Part shown: positions 44,352-54,031 of the stretch, one piece after another | Layout of the letters: each line of letters starts with the position of its first letter | How positions within the stretch are numbered: position 1 is the first letter of the stretch | Assembly: GCA_009773005.1 (NCBI GenBank) | Contig: WOUT01000017.1 | Location: 30,721 to 94,720 of the forward strand | Source of the DNA: Chloroflexota bacterium | GTDB taxonomy: Bacteria > Chloroflexota > Anaerolineae > Anaerolineales > Anaerolineaceae | DNA: 64,000 nt | Direction: 5' to 3' | Made by a program: the position numbers and the translations under genes | The notes under the pieces: generated by a model | Seen by the model: only the letters and a program-made list of their open reading frames with translations | What the model was told of the DNA's origin: nothing | Database searches by the model: none

Positions 44352-46259
44352 ATGACTGCTGTAGATGAAATCAAGGCGCGGCTGGATATTGTGGATCTCG
44401 TTTCTGAGACCGTTAAGCTGCGGCGTTCCGGCAAGAGTTATACCGGCTTTTGCCCATTCCATCCAAACTCCAAAACGCCGGCCTTTGCTGTCTTTCCGGA
44501 TTCGGGCACCTGGCGCTGCTTTGGTCAATGCAACGAGGGCGGGGACATCTTCAAGTATGTAATGAAGCGCGAAGGTTGGGATTTTACTGAATCCTTACGG
44601 TTTCTGGCAGAACGTGCTGGCGTCACCCTCGAACCGCTCACCCTTGAACGCAAAGCCGCCGAAGACCAATATGACCGGCTGCGAGAACTGCTCGAAGAGG
44701 CCGCGAATTTCTTTCAGTACCAGTTATTGAAAACCCCTGCCGGAAAAACCGCGGTGGATTTTTTAGTACGGCGTGGAGTGACACAAGAGAGCATTCAACT
44801 GTTTGGGCTTGGTTACGCGCCGGGCACTTATGACGCCATGACCAACCATTTCGGGGGGAAGGGTTTTTCAACCGACGAATTGATACAGGTTGGTCTGGTC
44901 AATGAGCGCGATTCCGGCGGGTTTTATGACAAATTCCGCAACCGGGTGATGTTCCCGATCCGCGATGCAGCCGGAAAAATGGCTGGTTTTGGAGCGAGAA
45001 TTCTGGATCCCGAAGACGTTCCAAAGTTTCTAAATTCCCCCCAAACGGTCTTGTTTGATAAAAGCCATTTACTGTATGGTTTGAATCTTTCCCGAAAACC
45101 TATCCGTACTCAAGATCAAGTGGTCATTGTTGAAGGCTATTTGGATGTTATCCTGCTGCATCAATGCGGTTTTGATAACACGGTCTCCCCTATGGGAACA
45201 GCACTCAATGAGGATCAGCTTCGCCTTCTGAAGAAATTCACACGCAGGATCGTTTTAGCGCTGGACGCAGATGCCGCTGGTGAAAAAGCAACGCTGCGGG
45301 GATTGGAATTAGCCCGTCACGCTTTGGATCACGAAACAGAGCTTGTTTTTGATGCCCACGGGTTGTTGCGGCATGAAGCTCGTTTGCAGGCAGACGTTCG
45401 CGTAACAACCCTGCCGCCCGGAATGGATCCAGACGAGGTGGTACTGCGCGATCCTGAAGAATGGCGGAATATCCTGGGTTCTGCCCAGCCGATTGTCGTG
45501 CATGTCATGGAAACCCTGGCGAAAAGCCAGAACCTCGAAGACGCAAAAGTCAAATCAGCGGTTGCCTCTCAGGTGATCCCGTTGATCGAAGACGTGCCGT
45601 CACCGATCGAGAGAGATGCGTATCGCCAGCAGTTGGCGCGCTTGCTCAAGATCGATGAACGTTCATTGTTAGGCAGTCAGAGGATTCGTGAAAAACCAAA
45701 ACGCAGAACAGAGCGGGTTGGCGATCAACTGCAAAACCGCATTCCGAAAGTTACAGAATCCGGAATTGATAAACGGATTTCCAATCTCGAATCACACTGC
45801 CTTTCGCTTTTAGTTAATCGCATTGAGTGGTTCTATGAATTGGAACGGTCCCTTAACCAGGCTGGTCTTGAAAAATTTACAGTTGCGGATTTCGACAGTT
45901 CGGAATTTCAGATCATTGCGGGACTGCTTATCGATGGGCTTGCTCAGGATGATATGGATCCATTGAGTTACATTCGCAAACTTTTGCCCGACCCCCTTTC
46001 AGATCGATTTGACCAATTATCATTAACAGCGGCGAAAACAGAAAAGAACAATGAAAAGCTGCTGGAAGATTTGGTGCGGACGGTGATCAACCTGAGGTTA
46101 ATCAGGATCAACACCACTCTAAATCAATTAAGGTTCGTTCAAGAGGATTTGGAAACATCTGACCTTGACAAAAACAACTTGCGTTCCGAAACATTAAAAT
46201 ATACAATTGCCAGAGGCAAGTTGGATCAAGCGCTTGCCAAACCACTCATGACAAATTGA
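44352..46259 (+). CDS. dnaG: DNA primase
   Basis: A 635-residue primase. The zinc-ribbon domain has C34, H37, C56 and C60; the Toprim core has EGYLDVI (about 260) and the metal-binding DADAAGEKA (about 304). A C-terminal helical domain of about 170 residues for helicase contact follows. TAAAAT (44334-44339) is 12 bases before the ATG. It lies 26 bases before sigA, recalling the dnaG-rpoD macromolecular-synthesis operon. Confidence 0.95.
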   Translation: MTAVDEIKARLDIVDLVSETVKLRRSGKSYTGFCPFHPNSKTPAFAVFPDSGTWRCFGQCNEGGDIFKYVMKREGWDFTESLRFLAERAGVTLEPLTLERKAAEDQYDRLRELLEEAANFFQYQLLKTPAGKTAVDFLVRRGVTQESIQLFGLGYAPGTYDAMTNHFGGKGFSTDELIQVGLVNERDSGGFYDKFRNRVMFPIRDAAGKMAGFGARILDPEDVPKFLNSPQTVLFDKSHLLYGLNLSRKPIRTQDQVVIVEGYLDVILLHQCGFDNTVSPMGTALNEDQLRLLKKFTRRIVLALDADAAGEKATLRGLELARHALDHETELVFDAHGLLRHEARLQADVRVTTLPPGMDPDEVVLRDPEEWRNILGSAQPIVVHVMETLAKSQNLEDAKVKSAVASQVIPLIEDVPSPIERDAYRQQLARLLKIDERSLLGSQRIREKPKRRTERVGDQLQNRIPKVTESGIDKRISNLESHCLSLLVNRIEWFYELERSLNQAGLEKFTVADFDSSEFQIIAGLLIDGLAQDDMDPLSYIRKLLPDPLSDRFDQLSLTAAKTEKNNEKLLEDLVRTVINLRLIRINTTLNQLRFVQEDLETSDLDKNNLRSETLKYTIARGKLDQALAKPLMTN

Positions 46260-46285
46260 TTTTTACACTATGGTATAGTTAACCC

Positions 46286-47935
46286 ATGTCTCAAACCGCC
46301 ACCAAAAATAAATCCATTCCTGCAAAAAATATCAAAACAAACAATGCCACCGGGATTAAAAAGACCGGCAAACCTGCTCGCTCTTCACGCGCAACCACAA
46401 AAACCCTACCACTAAAAATACCGCTAAGGTCCGGGAATCTGGACGAGGATCTCCTGGCAAAACAGGAACCGGATGAGAGTTCGCTGGCGCAGACACGTGA
46501 AGAATGGGGTGAAATCGTCGCGGAAGACCCATTAGAAATCCTCGAAGATCCATCCATTGCGCTTGAACTTTCTGAAGACCCTGTTCGTCTTTATCTCAAA
46601 GAAATTGGGCAAATTCACTTGCTCGATGCGGACTCTGAATTCAGGTTAGCTGCGCGAATTGAGGCGCTGGTCAGAGTTGAAACCTTGACCAATCATGTAA
46701 AACCCGAACTAGGTGTTGCAGGTCATTACCGCGCGTTATTCGTCGGGATTGTCACAGATCTGCTTACTTCGTGGACTCGGTTGCAAGAGGATGCCCAACG
46801 CATCGGACAAACAGAATGTCCTGATCTAGCTTTAACCCTGGCGGAATCACAGCTTTTACGGCGCACCTGGCAGGCAGAAGACCCTTCCTACTTACGGACC
46901 TATCTGGATAATGGCAGGTGGGGGAAAGATGCGATTTGGGAGGAACTGGTACGGCACGCTTACACGCTCTTCCTCGGCATGTATCTGCTGCCAGAGCAAT
47001 TGTCAGCAGTATTGTTGAAAAAACTCACAAAGACAGAAGAAATGCCAGAACTTGCCTGGTTCAAACGACAACTTCCAGAAGACCAGGAGTTGAGGTCTGA
47101 AATGGAAGGAATCAAACACCGGTCTGAGGAAGCCAATCAAACTTTGATCCGCGCTAATCTGAGATTGGTGGTCAGTATCGCAAAGCGATATTTGGGGCGC
47201 GGCATCTCTTTCCTTGATTTGATCCAGGAAGGAAATCTGGGTTTGCTGAGGGCAGTATCCAAATTTGACTCAACACGCGGTTTCAAATTCAGCACCTATG
47301 CCACATGGTGGATCAGGCAGTCGATCAGCCGTTATATTGCAGAACACGCCCGCACGATTCGTATTCCGGTGCATTTGTTTGAAGCGATAACGCGCATTTT
47401 ACGCATTCAGCGTTCGCTTGTGCAAGTCTTGGGGCGTGAACCAACTCAGGAAGAACTCGCGCTCGAAAGCGACCTGCTCTCTTTGGAAGATGCCGCTGCC
47501 ATTAAGCGTGCCCGGCAGACCAACCAGCCAATCGACGGCGAACTTCAAAAACGCTGGACATGGGCAACGGTCAAGGTTCAGCGCATTTTGCAATCCGCTG
47601 AAGAGCCAATCTCGCTTGAAAGGCCTGTCGGCGATGAGGAAAGCAGCCAGCTTGGCGATTTCATTGAGGATGATGACGCGCTTGAGCCAATGGATGCGGC
47701 TGCCCGCGAAATGTTGCGGGAGCAGGTCCAAAATGCTCTGGCGGCTCTTTCAGAACGCGAACGACAGGTGCTGGAGCTGCGTTTTGGTCTGATCGATGGA
47801 AAAGATCACACGCTTGAAGAAGTCAGCCGTTATTTCAATGTCACTCGTGAACGAATCCGGCAAATTGAAGCAAAAGCGCTGCGAAAGCTTCGCCATCCAA
47901 CCCGCAGCCGGCATCTCAGGGAATATCTTGGGTAA
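46286..47935 (+). CDS. sigA: Primary sigma factor (sigma70/SigA)
   Basis: A 549-residue group 1 sigma factor. A lysine/serine/threonine-rich N-terminus replaces region 1.1; region 1.2 has [11 protein letters not shown]; regions 2.1-2.4 (about 291-345) contain [31 protein letters not shown] for -10 recognition; region 4 (about 485-545) ends with [17 protein letters not shown] for the -35 box. A non-conserved stretch of about 130 residues separates 1.2 and 2.1. TATAGT (46274-46279) sits six bases before the ATG with no ribosome site, so a promoter here would give a leaderless message; co-transcription with dnaG is also likely. Confidence 0.95.
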   Translation: MSQTATKNKSIPAKNIKTNNATGIKKTGKPARSSRATTKTLPLKIPLRSGNLDEDLLAKQEPDESSLAQTREEWGEIVAEDPLEILEDPSIALELSEDPVRLYLKEIGQIHLLDADSEFRLAARIEALVRVETLTNHVKPELGVAGHYRALFVGIVTDLLTSWTRLQEDAQRIGQTECPDLALTLAESQLLRRTWQAEDPSYLRTYLDNGRWGKDAIWEELVRHAYTLFLGMYLLPEQLSAVLLKKLTKTEEMPELAWFKRQLPEDQELRSEMEGIKHRSEEANQTLIRANLRLVVSIAKRYLGRGISFLDLIQEGNLGLLRAVSKFDSTRGFKFSTYATWWIRQSISRYIAEHARTIRIPVHLFEAITRILRIQRSLVQVLGREPTQEELALESDLLSLEDAAAIKRARQTNQPIDGELQKRWTWATVKVQRILQSAEEPISLERPVGDEESSQLGDFIEDDDALEPMDAAAREMLREQVQNALAALSERERQVLELRFGLIDGKDHTLEEVSRYFNVTRERIRQIEAKALRKLRHPTRSRHLREYLG

Positions 47936-47975
47936 AAAAGATAGGTAAATCGATTGGTTTTAACCTTTGTTTTAC

Positions 47976-48004
47976 TTGCATATGGCTTTTAACCATGTTA
48001 TACT
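47976..48004 (+). promoter_or_regulatory. Strong promoter for rho
   Basis: TTGCAT (47976-47981), 17-base spacer, TATACT (47999-48004). The predicted start near 48011 gives a leader of about 164 bases before the rho ATG. Confidence 0.7.
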
Positions 48005-48010
48005 CAGTTA

Positions 48011-48174
48011 ATTCATTATTTCTTACTGGATGTAGAAAATTGGGCAAACCTGTATCTCTCTGGGGGAACAGGCAGCCTAAAAACCCCTTGACACAAAAAT
48101 CAAAAAGACCCATTCCCCTGCCTGGCAGGTGAAAACGGCATAACTTTATAAAAATATTCACGGATGATAAATAA
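48011..48174 (+). promoter_or_regulatory. Long 5' leader of rho
   Basis: The leader is C-rich in parts and holds small hairpins: CCTGCC-T-GGCAGG around 48118-48130 and a GGGG/CCCC pairing around 48061-48089. Rho is known to terminate within its own leader in other bacteria, so attenuation is plausible, but this is inference. Confidence 0.4.
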
Positions 48175-49446
48175 ATGAAAATGATTGAAATGGAAAGCGC
48201 TCCGCTCGCTTCACTGCGTCAAATTGCAAATGAACTTAAAATCCCCAATGCAAACCGACTAAAAAAAGAAAACCTCATCATCAATATTCGTAAAGCTGAA
48301 GCAGCGGCTGAAGGAATTGAAGTAAGAGGCGGAGTTCTGGAGATCACACCTGAAGGGGTGGGTTTTTTGCGGAATAATTACTCCATCGGACCAGATGATG
48401 TGTATGTCTCGCAGGCACAATTGCGTCGTTACGAGCTGAGAATGGGCGATTTTGTGATCGGAGTTGTCAGACCTCCACGAGATGCTGAGCGTCATTATGG
48501 TTTACTAAAAGTTGAGACAGTCAATGCGGTAACCCCTGAAGAGATTCGCAGCAGAAAAACCTTCGAGTCTTTGACACCGATCTTCCCTGATAAGCGCTTT
48601 GATTTGGAAACTGATCGCAGCATCCTTTCTTCCCGGGTGATCAATTTGATCGCTCCAATAGGCCGCGGGCAGCGTGGTATGATCGTTTCGCCACCAAAAG
48701 CCGGCAAAACAACAATTTTAAAACAATTGGCAAATTCGATCTCGGCCAACAATCCCGAGATACATTTAATCATCGCTCTGATTGGTGAACGCCCCGAAGA
48801 GGTGACGGATATGGATCGGTCGGTTGATGCAGAAGTAGTCGCATCGACTTTCGACGAACCGGTAAGTTCCCACGTCCGCACGGCCGAGATCACGCTGGAA
48901 CGCGCCAAACGTCTGGTTGAAATTGGACGTGATGTGGTGATCTTGATGGATTCACTCACCCGGCTTGCCAGAGCCTATAACCTGGTGGTCAATCCTTCAG
49001 GGCGAACCCTTTCCGGTGGTATGGATCCATCCGCACTTTATCCCCCCAAGAAATTTTTTGGCGCGGCGCGTAACATCGAAGAAGGCGGTTCATTAACCAT
49101 TATTGCAACAGCATTGGTTGATACCGGTTCCCGCTTGGATGATGTGGTGTATGAAGAGTTTAAAGGCACCGGTAACATGGAATTACATCTATCGAGACGC
49201 TTGCAGGAGCGCAGGATCTTCCCGGCAATTGATATTGAACGTTCGTCCACCCGGCGCGAAGATCTGCTGCTTGGCCCCGATATTCTTTCAAGAGTGTGGC
49301 TGGTGCGCAGAATGTACTTGCAGATGATCACTCCCCCGCCAGGCGGCGCTGGAATGGATCCGGCAGTTGCAACTGAAGCAATATTGCAGCGCATGGCAAA
49401 GACCAAGAACAACCTGGAATTTTTGGAAAATATTACGGAGGACTAG
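48175..49446 (+). CDS. rho: Transcription termination factor Rho
   Basis: A 423-residue hexameric RNA helicase. The N-terminal Rho-N helical region (SLRQIANELKIPNANRLKKE) is followed by the RNA-binding OB fold with GFLRNNYSIGPDDVYVS, and the ATPase with GRGQRGMIVSPPKAGKTT (Walker A about 172-180) and Walker B VVILMDS (about 254). The Q-loop and R-loop segments are in place. It ends with TAG overlapping the GTG of the next gene. Confidence 0.96.
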   Translation: MKMIEMESAPLASLRQIANELKIPNANRLKKENLIINIRKAEAAAEGIEVRGGVLEITPEGVGFLRNNYSIGPDDVYVSQAQLRRYELRMGDFVIGVVRPPRDAERHYGLLKVETVNAVTPEEIRSRKTFESLTPIFPDKRFDLETDRSILSSRVINLIAPIGRGQRGMIVSPPKAGKTTILKQLANSISANNPEIHLIIALIGERPEEVTDMDRSVDAEVVASTFDEPVSSHVRTAEITLERAKRLVEIGRDVVILMDSLTRLARAYNLVVNPSGRTLSGGMDPSALYPPKKFFGAARNIEEGGSLTIIATALVDTGSRLDDVVYEEFKGTGNMELHLSRRLQERRIFPAIDIERSSTRREDLLLGPDILSRVWLVRRMYLQMITPPPGGAGMDPAVATEAILQRMAKTKNNLEFLENITED

Positions 49447-50540
49447 TGAGTTCTAAAAAAAACACTCGGGAGATTCCGGAAGTGGAGGCGACAAAAACTT
49501 CCATCCATCCAGTTAAATGGATACCCGTCCTCTCCTGGGGAGTAACGCTCTTATTGGTAGCATCAATGGTTATGGTGTTGGTGAAGTTCAATCCATTTAA
49601 ACAAAAAACCACAGACACCAATCCAAATGCATATATCCCTCAAAATAACATTCCATTACCGGATTTCACTGCGGGTTTTCCTGTTTACTCGCTAGTCAGA
49701 CTTGCGAACATAGATACGTCCATTCCAAATGGACAGCGCCAATTCCCGGTGAAATACACCATCGAAGCGGGGGATTCCATTTTCGCGATCGCCAAAAAGT
49801 TTAATATCAAGCCGGAGTCAATCCTTTGGGCGAATTATGACTTGTTAAATGATGACCCTACCTTCCTTTCGCCTGGCTGGAAGCTTACCATCCCCCCAAC
49901 GGATGGGATCTACTATAAATGGAAACCCGGCGATACGCTGCGGAAAGTGGCCGAAAAATATCATGCTGATGTGGAGAATATCATTAGCTGGCCATCAAAC
50001 CGGTTAGATATAACGAACCCGGTTGAGGATTCACTGGAATATGTGATGATCCCCGGTGGTTACCGCGAATTGCAGTCGTGGATCGTGGCGCTGCCATTTG
50101 CACCTCGATCTGGCGCGACCAGAGTGGTTGCTGGTCCCGGTGGATGCCAGGCGCCAGCCACAGGCCCTGTCGGGTCAACCGGCTTTATCTGGCCGGTAGC
50201 GAATAACTTCCTGTCAGGGTTTGATTTTTCAAGCTATCACCTTGGGATCGATATCGCTGCGGCTGTCGGAACACCTGTTTATGCTTCTGATTCGGGCACG
50301 GTGATCTATTCAGGCTGGAATGATACAGGATATGGTTATCTGATCGAAATTGACCATAATAACGGTTATCAGACCGTATATGCTCACCTTTCCACACTTA
50401 ATGTCAGATGTGGACAAAATATTTCTGCAGGCCAGACGATTGGATACTCAGGTTCAACCGGAAAATCAACAGGCGGACATCTTCACTTTGAAATACGGCT
50501 AAATGGCGGATTTATTAATCCATGGCAAGTTTTACCTTAG
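49446..50540 (+). CDS. LysM and M23 peptidase-domain cell-wall protein
   Basis: A 364-residue protein starting at GTG 49446 after a GGAGG box, overlapping the rho stop by one base. A single N-terminal membrane anchor (about 24-44), a LysM motif (YTIEAGDSIFAIAKKFNIKP, about 99-145), a second weaker LysM-like segment, and an M23 domain with the zinc ligands in YHLGIDIA (H about 265) and HLHFE (about 345-349). It should be an anchored peptidoglycan endopeptidase or an amidase activator. A paralogue of the same build lies at 54032-55240. Confidence 0.9.
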   Translation: MSSKKNTREIPEVEATKTSIHPVKWIPVLSWGVTLLLVASMVMVLVKFNPFKQKTTDTNPNAYIPQNNIPLPDFTAGFPVYSLVRLANIDTSIPNGQRQFPVKYTIEAGDSIFAIAKKFNIKPESILWANYDLLNDDPTFLSPGWKLTIPPTDGIYYKWKPGDTLRKVAEKYHADVENIISWPSNRLDITNPVEDSLEYVMIPGGYRELQSWIVALPFAPRSGATRVVAGPGGCQAPATGPVGSTGFIWPVANNFLSGFDFSSYHLGIDIAAAVGTPVYASDSGTVIYSGWNDTGYGYLIEIDHNNGYQTVYAHLSTLNVRCGQNISAGQTIGYSGSTGKSTGGHLHFEIRLNGGFINPWQVLP

Positions 50541-50559
50541 AATTTGAATACCCAAGCAG

Positions 50560-50589
50560 AAAAAGAGACCCACTTGTGAGTCTCTTTTT
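50560..50589. terminator. Bidirectional terminator
   Basis: AAAAAGAGAC (50560-50569) pairs with GTCTCTTTTT (50580-50589), serving both the LysM/M23 gene and the convergent priA operon. Confidence 0.85.
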
Positions 50590-50591
50590 AT

Positions 50592-53093
50592 TTATAACAG
50601 ATTCATTGGATCCACAGTTATCTCAACCCTGATCCCGGGCGGCTGCCAGGATGTTAAGGGATGCCCTTTTAATAGTTCTTTCGGGTTCGGTCCTCGCAGC
50701 AGGATCTGCCAGCGGTAAACTCCGGCTCTGCGCTGATAGAAGCAGGGAGCGGGACCGATCATGCTGGTGGAGGTTAAACTCATTTCGTTGATCCATGAAT
50801 TAAAGCTTTCTCCCACATCGTTCATTGCGCCTGCCAGAATAACCGGGTTCGAATGCTGAAACTCAAGTTTGATCAGTTTCGCAAATGGGGGATACCCGGT
50901 CTTTAGTCGGTAATCCAATTCAATTTGCTCGAACCCGCTAAAATCATAGGTGGATGCTTTTTGGATGGCGTAGTGGTCTGGTTGGAAAGTTTGCAAAACC
51001 ACCCTACCTCCAAGAGCACTTCTGCCTGCCCTGCCCGCTACCTGGGTCAGGATTTGAAAAGTCCGCTCAGCGGCTCGAAAATCCGGCAGGTTCAAACTTA
51101 CATCCGCCAGTACCACCCCCACAAGGGTAACCATTGGAAGGTCCAACCCCTTTGCGAGCATTTGCGTGCCGATGAGGATATCTGCGCGGCGCTGACTGAA
51201 GTGATCCAGGATCAGGTCATGCGCCCCTTTATATCTTGTCGTGTCGGCGTCCCAGCGCAAGACTCTTGCTGCGGGGAATTGCTCTATGACGAGTTTTTCA
51301 AGACTTTCTGTGCCCATGCCAAATTGTCGAATATTGACACTTGCACATGCCGGGCATTTCTTGGGCATTTGACGTTGATAATTACATTGATGACAGATCA
51401 AAGCGGCAGCGTTCTCATGGTATGTCAATTGTGTGTTGCAGCGGCTGCACTTTAACACAAAACCGCAATCCCGGCAAAACACATAAGAAGCGCTCCCGCG
51501 CCGGTTGAGAAAAAGAATGGCTTGTTCGTGACGCGCCAACACCTTTTCGATGCCTTTACGAAGCGAGCGGCTTAAGGCAGAACGGTTGCCTGCCACAAGT
51601 TCGCCGCGCATATCCACGATTTCAATATCAGGCAGCGGCAAATAATTGATATTTACCACTGTTGATTCTGTGGTCTCAGAGGAGTTTTGATGCGCCAATA
51701 CTCGATTAGGCAATTTCAACAAGTTCCATTTCTGACGCTGGAACTGATAGAGACTCTCCACTTCAGGCGTGGCTGACCCCAGCAGCAAGACTGATGCTGT
51801 GACCTCTGCATAAGCGCGTGCAGCATCCACCGTGTGGTAGCGCGGATCAGACTCCTCTTGATGATAAGAACCGTCGTGGCATTCATCGATCACGATCAGC
51901 CCCAGGTTTTGCATAGGGGCAAACAGAGCGCTACGAGCGCCAACCACCACAGTTAGAACGCCAGAGCGGATCCTTCGCCACGTATCGTAGCGTTCCCCCG
52001 GCGATAGTTTGGAATGGATGAGTCCTACCTTCCCCGGAAAGCGGGCAAAAAATCGCCGCACAGTCTGCGGTGTAAGTGAGATCTCAGGAACCAGGATAAT
52101 GGCTTGCTTACCGAGCGCCAGAGTTTCTTCAACCGCTATTAGATAAACCTCGGTTTTACCAGAACTTGTTACGCCCTGCAACAAATTTGGTTTAACGACA
52201 ATCTCTCTAATCAACTGTTTCTTAATATGCGTCACGACCAACTCTTGTTCAGGCGTCATGTGCGGGGAGGTTGCAAAAACGGGCAACAGGTTCGCCAGTG
52301 GATCACGCCAAATCTCGGTCTCACTCAAAAGAATCAATCCAAGTTCTGCCAAATGGGTAAGATCCGCGGAGTTGGCGCCCGTCTCGGCATAAACCCAGGT
52401 GACGTTTACCGGAATGGCTTCCTCTTGTAAAAAATCCAAAACCCTTTTTCTGCGCGCAAAACTCGGAGTATTTGCTCTGCCGAGTTGCTTCAGGTTTTCA
52501 TCACCTGCGAGGTTTGCCAGGAACTGGGCGGTGCGGATCACTTTTGGCCTTATGGCGGGTTGCTGCAAGATCGACTGTGATTGAACAATTCCTCGTTTGA
52601 CCAGACCCGGCAGACTCTTGCGCCAATCCGCCCGTGGCAGAGCGGCATCCATTTGGTGCCCGCGTAAGTCTCCGCGTTTTTTCAAGAGATTAACGATCCT
52701 GATCTGCAGTGGAGATAAATCCGGGAGGTCCTCATGATTTACAAGATGCAGCAGCACATCGGCATGCTGGCTCAATCCCGGAGGGAGCATCAGATGCAGG
52801 CAAGCTGACAGGCTGGTGAGATTTTCCTGTGCCATCCATTCTGCGAGTTTGATCTGATATTGGGTTACAACAGGTTCCTTCTCTAAAACCGACTCAATGG
52901 GTCTAGGTTCCATGACAGCCGGTTCTTCTGGCAGGGAGAAAACGATGCCTTGAACGGTTTGTTTTCCGAAGGGGACGATCACCAGTGAGCCGATGTGTAT
53001 TTGACCGTGCAGCTCGGGTGGGACGAGATAGTCGAACAGACCGCAGATTTGGGGAATGTTGACAGCAATGCGAGCATATTGAGAATTGATCAA
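50592..53093 (-). CDS. priA: Primosomal protein N' (replication restart helicase)
   Basis: An 833-residue PriA. The N-terminal 3'-DNA-binding domain (about 10-105) precedes a winged-helix part, then the helicase with Walker A GVTSSGKT (about 306-313), Walker B VIDECHDGSYH (DECH, about 398), and two zinc sites built from CRDCGF, CSRCN, CHQCN and CPACAS (about 538-590). GRAGRSALGGRV is motif VI. It starts seven bases after the Memo-family gene on the same strand. Confidence 0.95.
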   Translation of the reverse strand: MINSQYARIAVNIPQICGLFDYLVPPELHGQIHIGSLVIVPFGKQTVQGIVFSLPEEPAVMEPRPIESVLEKEPVVTQYQIKLAEWMAQENLTSLSACLHLMLPPGLSQHADVLLHLVNHEDLPDLSPLQIRIVNLLKKRGDLRGHQMDAALPRADWRKSLPGLVKRGIVQSQSILQQPAIRPKVIRTAQFLANLAGDENLKQLGRANTPSFARRKRVLDFLQEEAIPVNVTWVYAETGANSADLTHLAELGLILLSETEIWRDPLANLLPVFATSPHMTPEQELVVTHIKKQLIREIVVKPNLLQGVTSSGKTEVYLIAVEETLALGKQAIILVPEISLTPQTVRRFFARFPGKVGLIHSKLSPGERYDTWRRIRSGVLTVVVGARSALFAPMQNLGLIVIDECHDGSYHQEESDPRYHTVDAARAYAEVTASVLLLGSATPEVESLYQFQRQKWNLLKLPNRVLAHQNSSETTESTVVNINYLPLPDIEIVDMRGELVAGNRSALSRSLRKGIEKVLARHEQAILFLNRRGSASYVFCRDCGFVLKCSRCNTQLTYHENAAALICHQCNYQRQMPKKCPACASVNIRQFGMGTESLEKLVIEQFPAARVLRWDADTTRYKGAHDLILDHFSQRRADILIGTQMLAKGLDLPMVTLVGVVLADVSLNLPDFRAAERTFQILTQVAGRAGRSALGGRVVLQTFQPDHYAIQKASTYDFSGFEQIELDYRLKTGYPPFAKLIKLEFQHSNPVILAGAMNDVGESFNSWINEMSLTSTSMIGPAPCFYQRRAGVYRWQILLRGPNPKELLKGHPLTSWQPPGIRVEITVDPMNLL

Positions 53094-53100
53094 CGGATAT

Positions 53101-53949
53101 CTAACCTGTAATCGCCAGCGCGCCGTAGCCCACTACGCTCGATGTATCGCCAGAGGCTTTTGCGGATGTGCTGTGGTGCAGAAGGTGCACATTTTTTGCT
53201 CCAAGCCGTTTAGTTGTCCAAAGCACCAGCGCGACTGCTCCAGCGCCGCAGGCAAATCCTTCCTGATCAAGTTCTGCTTCCAACACGCCTTCAGGTGAGA
53301 AACCAGTCATGTAGTTAAGCATGACTTCATCAAATGAATTGGCCGTTTTATCATTATAAAAATGCGAGAGGTCGGTACTGGCGATAATCAAAGTGTTTGT
53401 ATTCTTTAACACTTCTGCCAGAGCGTGTGCGGTTTTTTGCAACATATCGGAATCATTAGTGCGTACCATGATGGGCAATAATTTGAAGTCACCCACAAGA
53501 CCGATCTGGAGGAATGGGAGCTGGATCTCAAGCGAATGTTCGCGGTCATTGGCGATAGGCTGAAGGATTGGAAGCGCATCGTTGTCGAGACGTTGGTTTA
53601 GCGCTGTGATTAAATCTTGCGCGACCTCCACTTGACCCAAAGGTGTGGCATAGGCGGAATGCGCGCTGGTCAGCAGAGGATGTGGCAGGTAGGCGTGCAG
53701 TGGTGAAATCACCACGCACAGGTCAAACGCGAGGCCTTGTACACAACGGTAGGAGTAACCGGCTGTCTCCCCTGAGTAGAAGTATCCGGCATGGGGTGCG
53801 ATCAACCCGATCACTGGATCCTCAAACCGGGGGATGACTGCATGGTTTATATATTCCTTGATCTCGGCTGCTAAGCTGGAGCGGTCTGCAGAATACCACG
53901 AGCCGGCAATGGGAGAAGGTCGAATGGGATTAATAGCATTCATATTCAC
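53101..53949 (-). CDS. Memo-family protein (AmmeMemoRadiSam system protein B-like)
   Basis: A 282-residue protein of the Memo family. Typical blocks are GLIAPHAGYFYSGETAGYSY with a putative metal-binding histidine, HSLEIQLPFLQ, and IASTDLSHF. In many bacteria and archaea Memo occurs with AMMECR1 and a radical SAM protein; neither is in this window. Its enzymatic function is not established. TATAAT about 30 bases upstream (minus strand) and an AGAGGTG box mark expression. It forms an operon with priA. Confidence 0.85.
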   Translation of the reverse strand: MNMNAINPIRPSPIAGSWYSADRSSLAAEIKEYINHAVIPRFEDPVIGLIAPHAGYFYSGETAGYSYRCVQGLAFDLCVVISPLHAYLPHPLLTSAHSAYATPLGQVEVAQDLITALNQRLDNDALPILQPIANDREHSLEIQLPFLQIGLVGDFKLLPIMVRTNDSDMLQKTAHALAEVLKNTNTLIIASTDLSHFYNDKTANSFDEVMLNYMTGFSPEGVLEAELDQEGFACGAGAVALVLWTTKRLGAKNVHLLHHSTSAKASGDTSSVVGYGALAITG

Positions 53950-53994
53950 CTCTTGTGGCTATTTTATTATACAGGTGGAGACTTCAAGTTACAA

Positions 53995-54020
53995 AAAAGG
54001 CAGCCGCCCGGCTGCCTTTT
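53995..54020 (-). terminator. Terminator of the second LysM/M23 gene
   Basis: AAAAGGCAGCC and GGCTGCCTTTT arms form an 11-bp stem; on the minus strand it ends in a run of T residues just past the LysM/M23 stop codon. Confidence 0.85.
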
Positions 54021-54031
54021 GATCAATCAAC

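Noticed and set aside
50925..51455. 176-codon plus frame inside priA
   Set aside because: Lies opposite the zinc-binding and helicase part of priA; no independent support.
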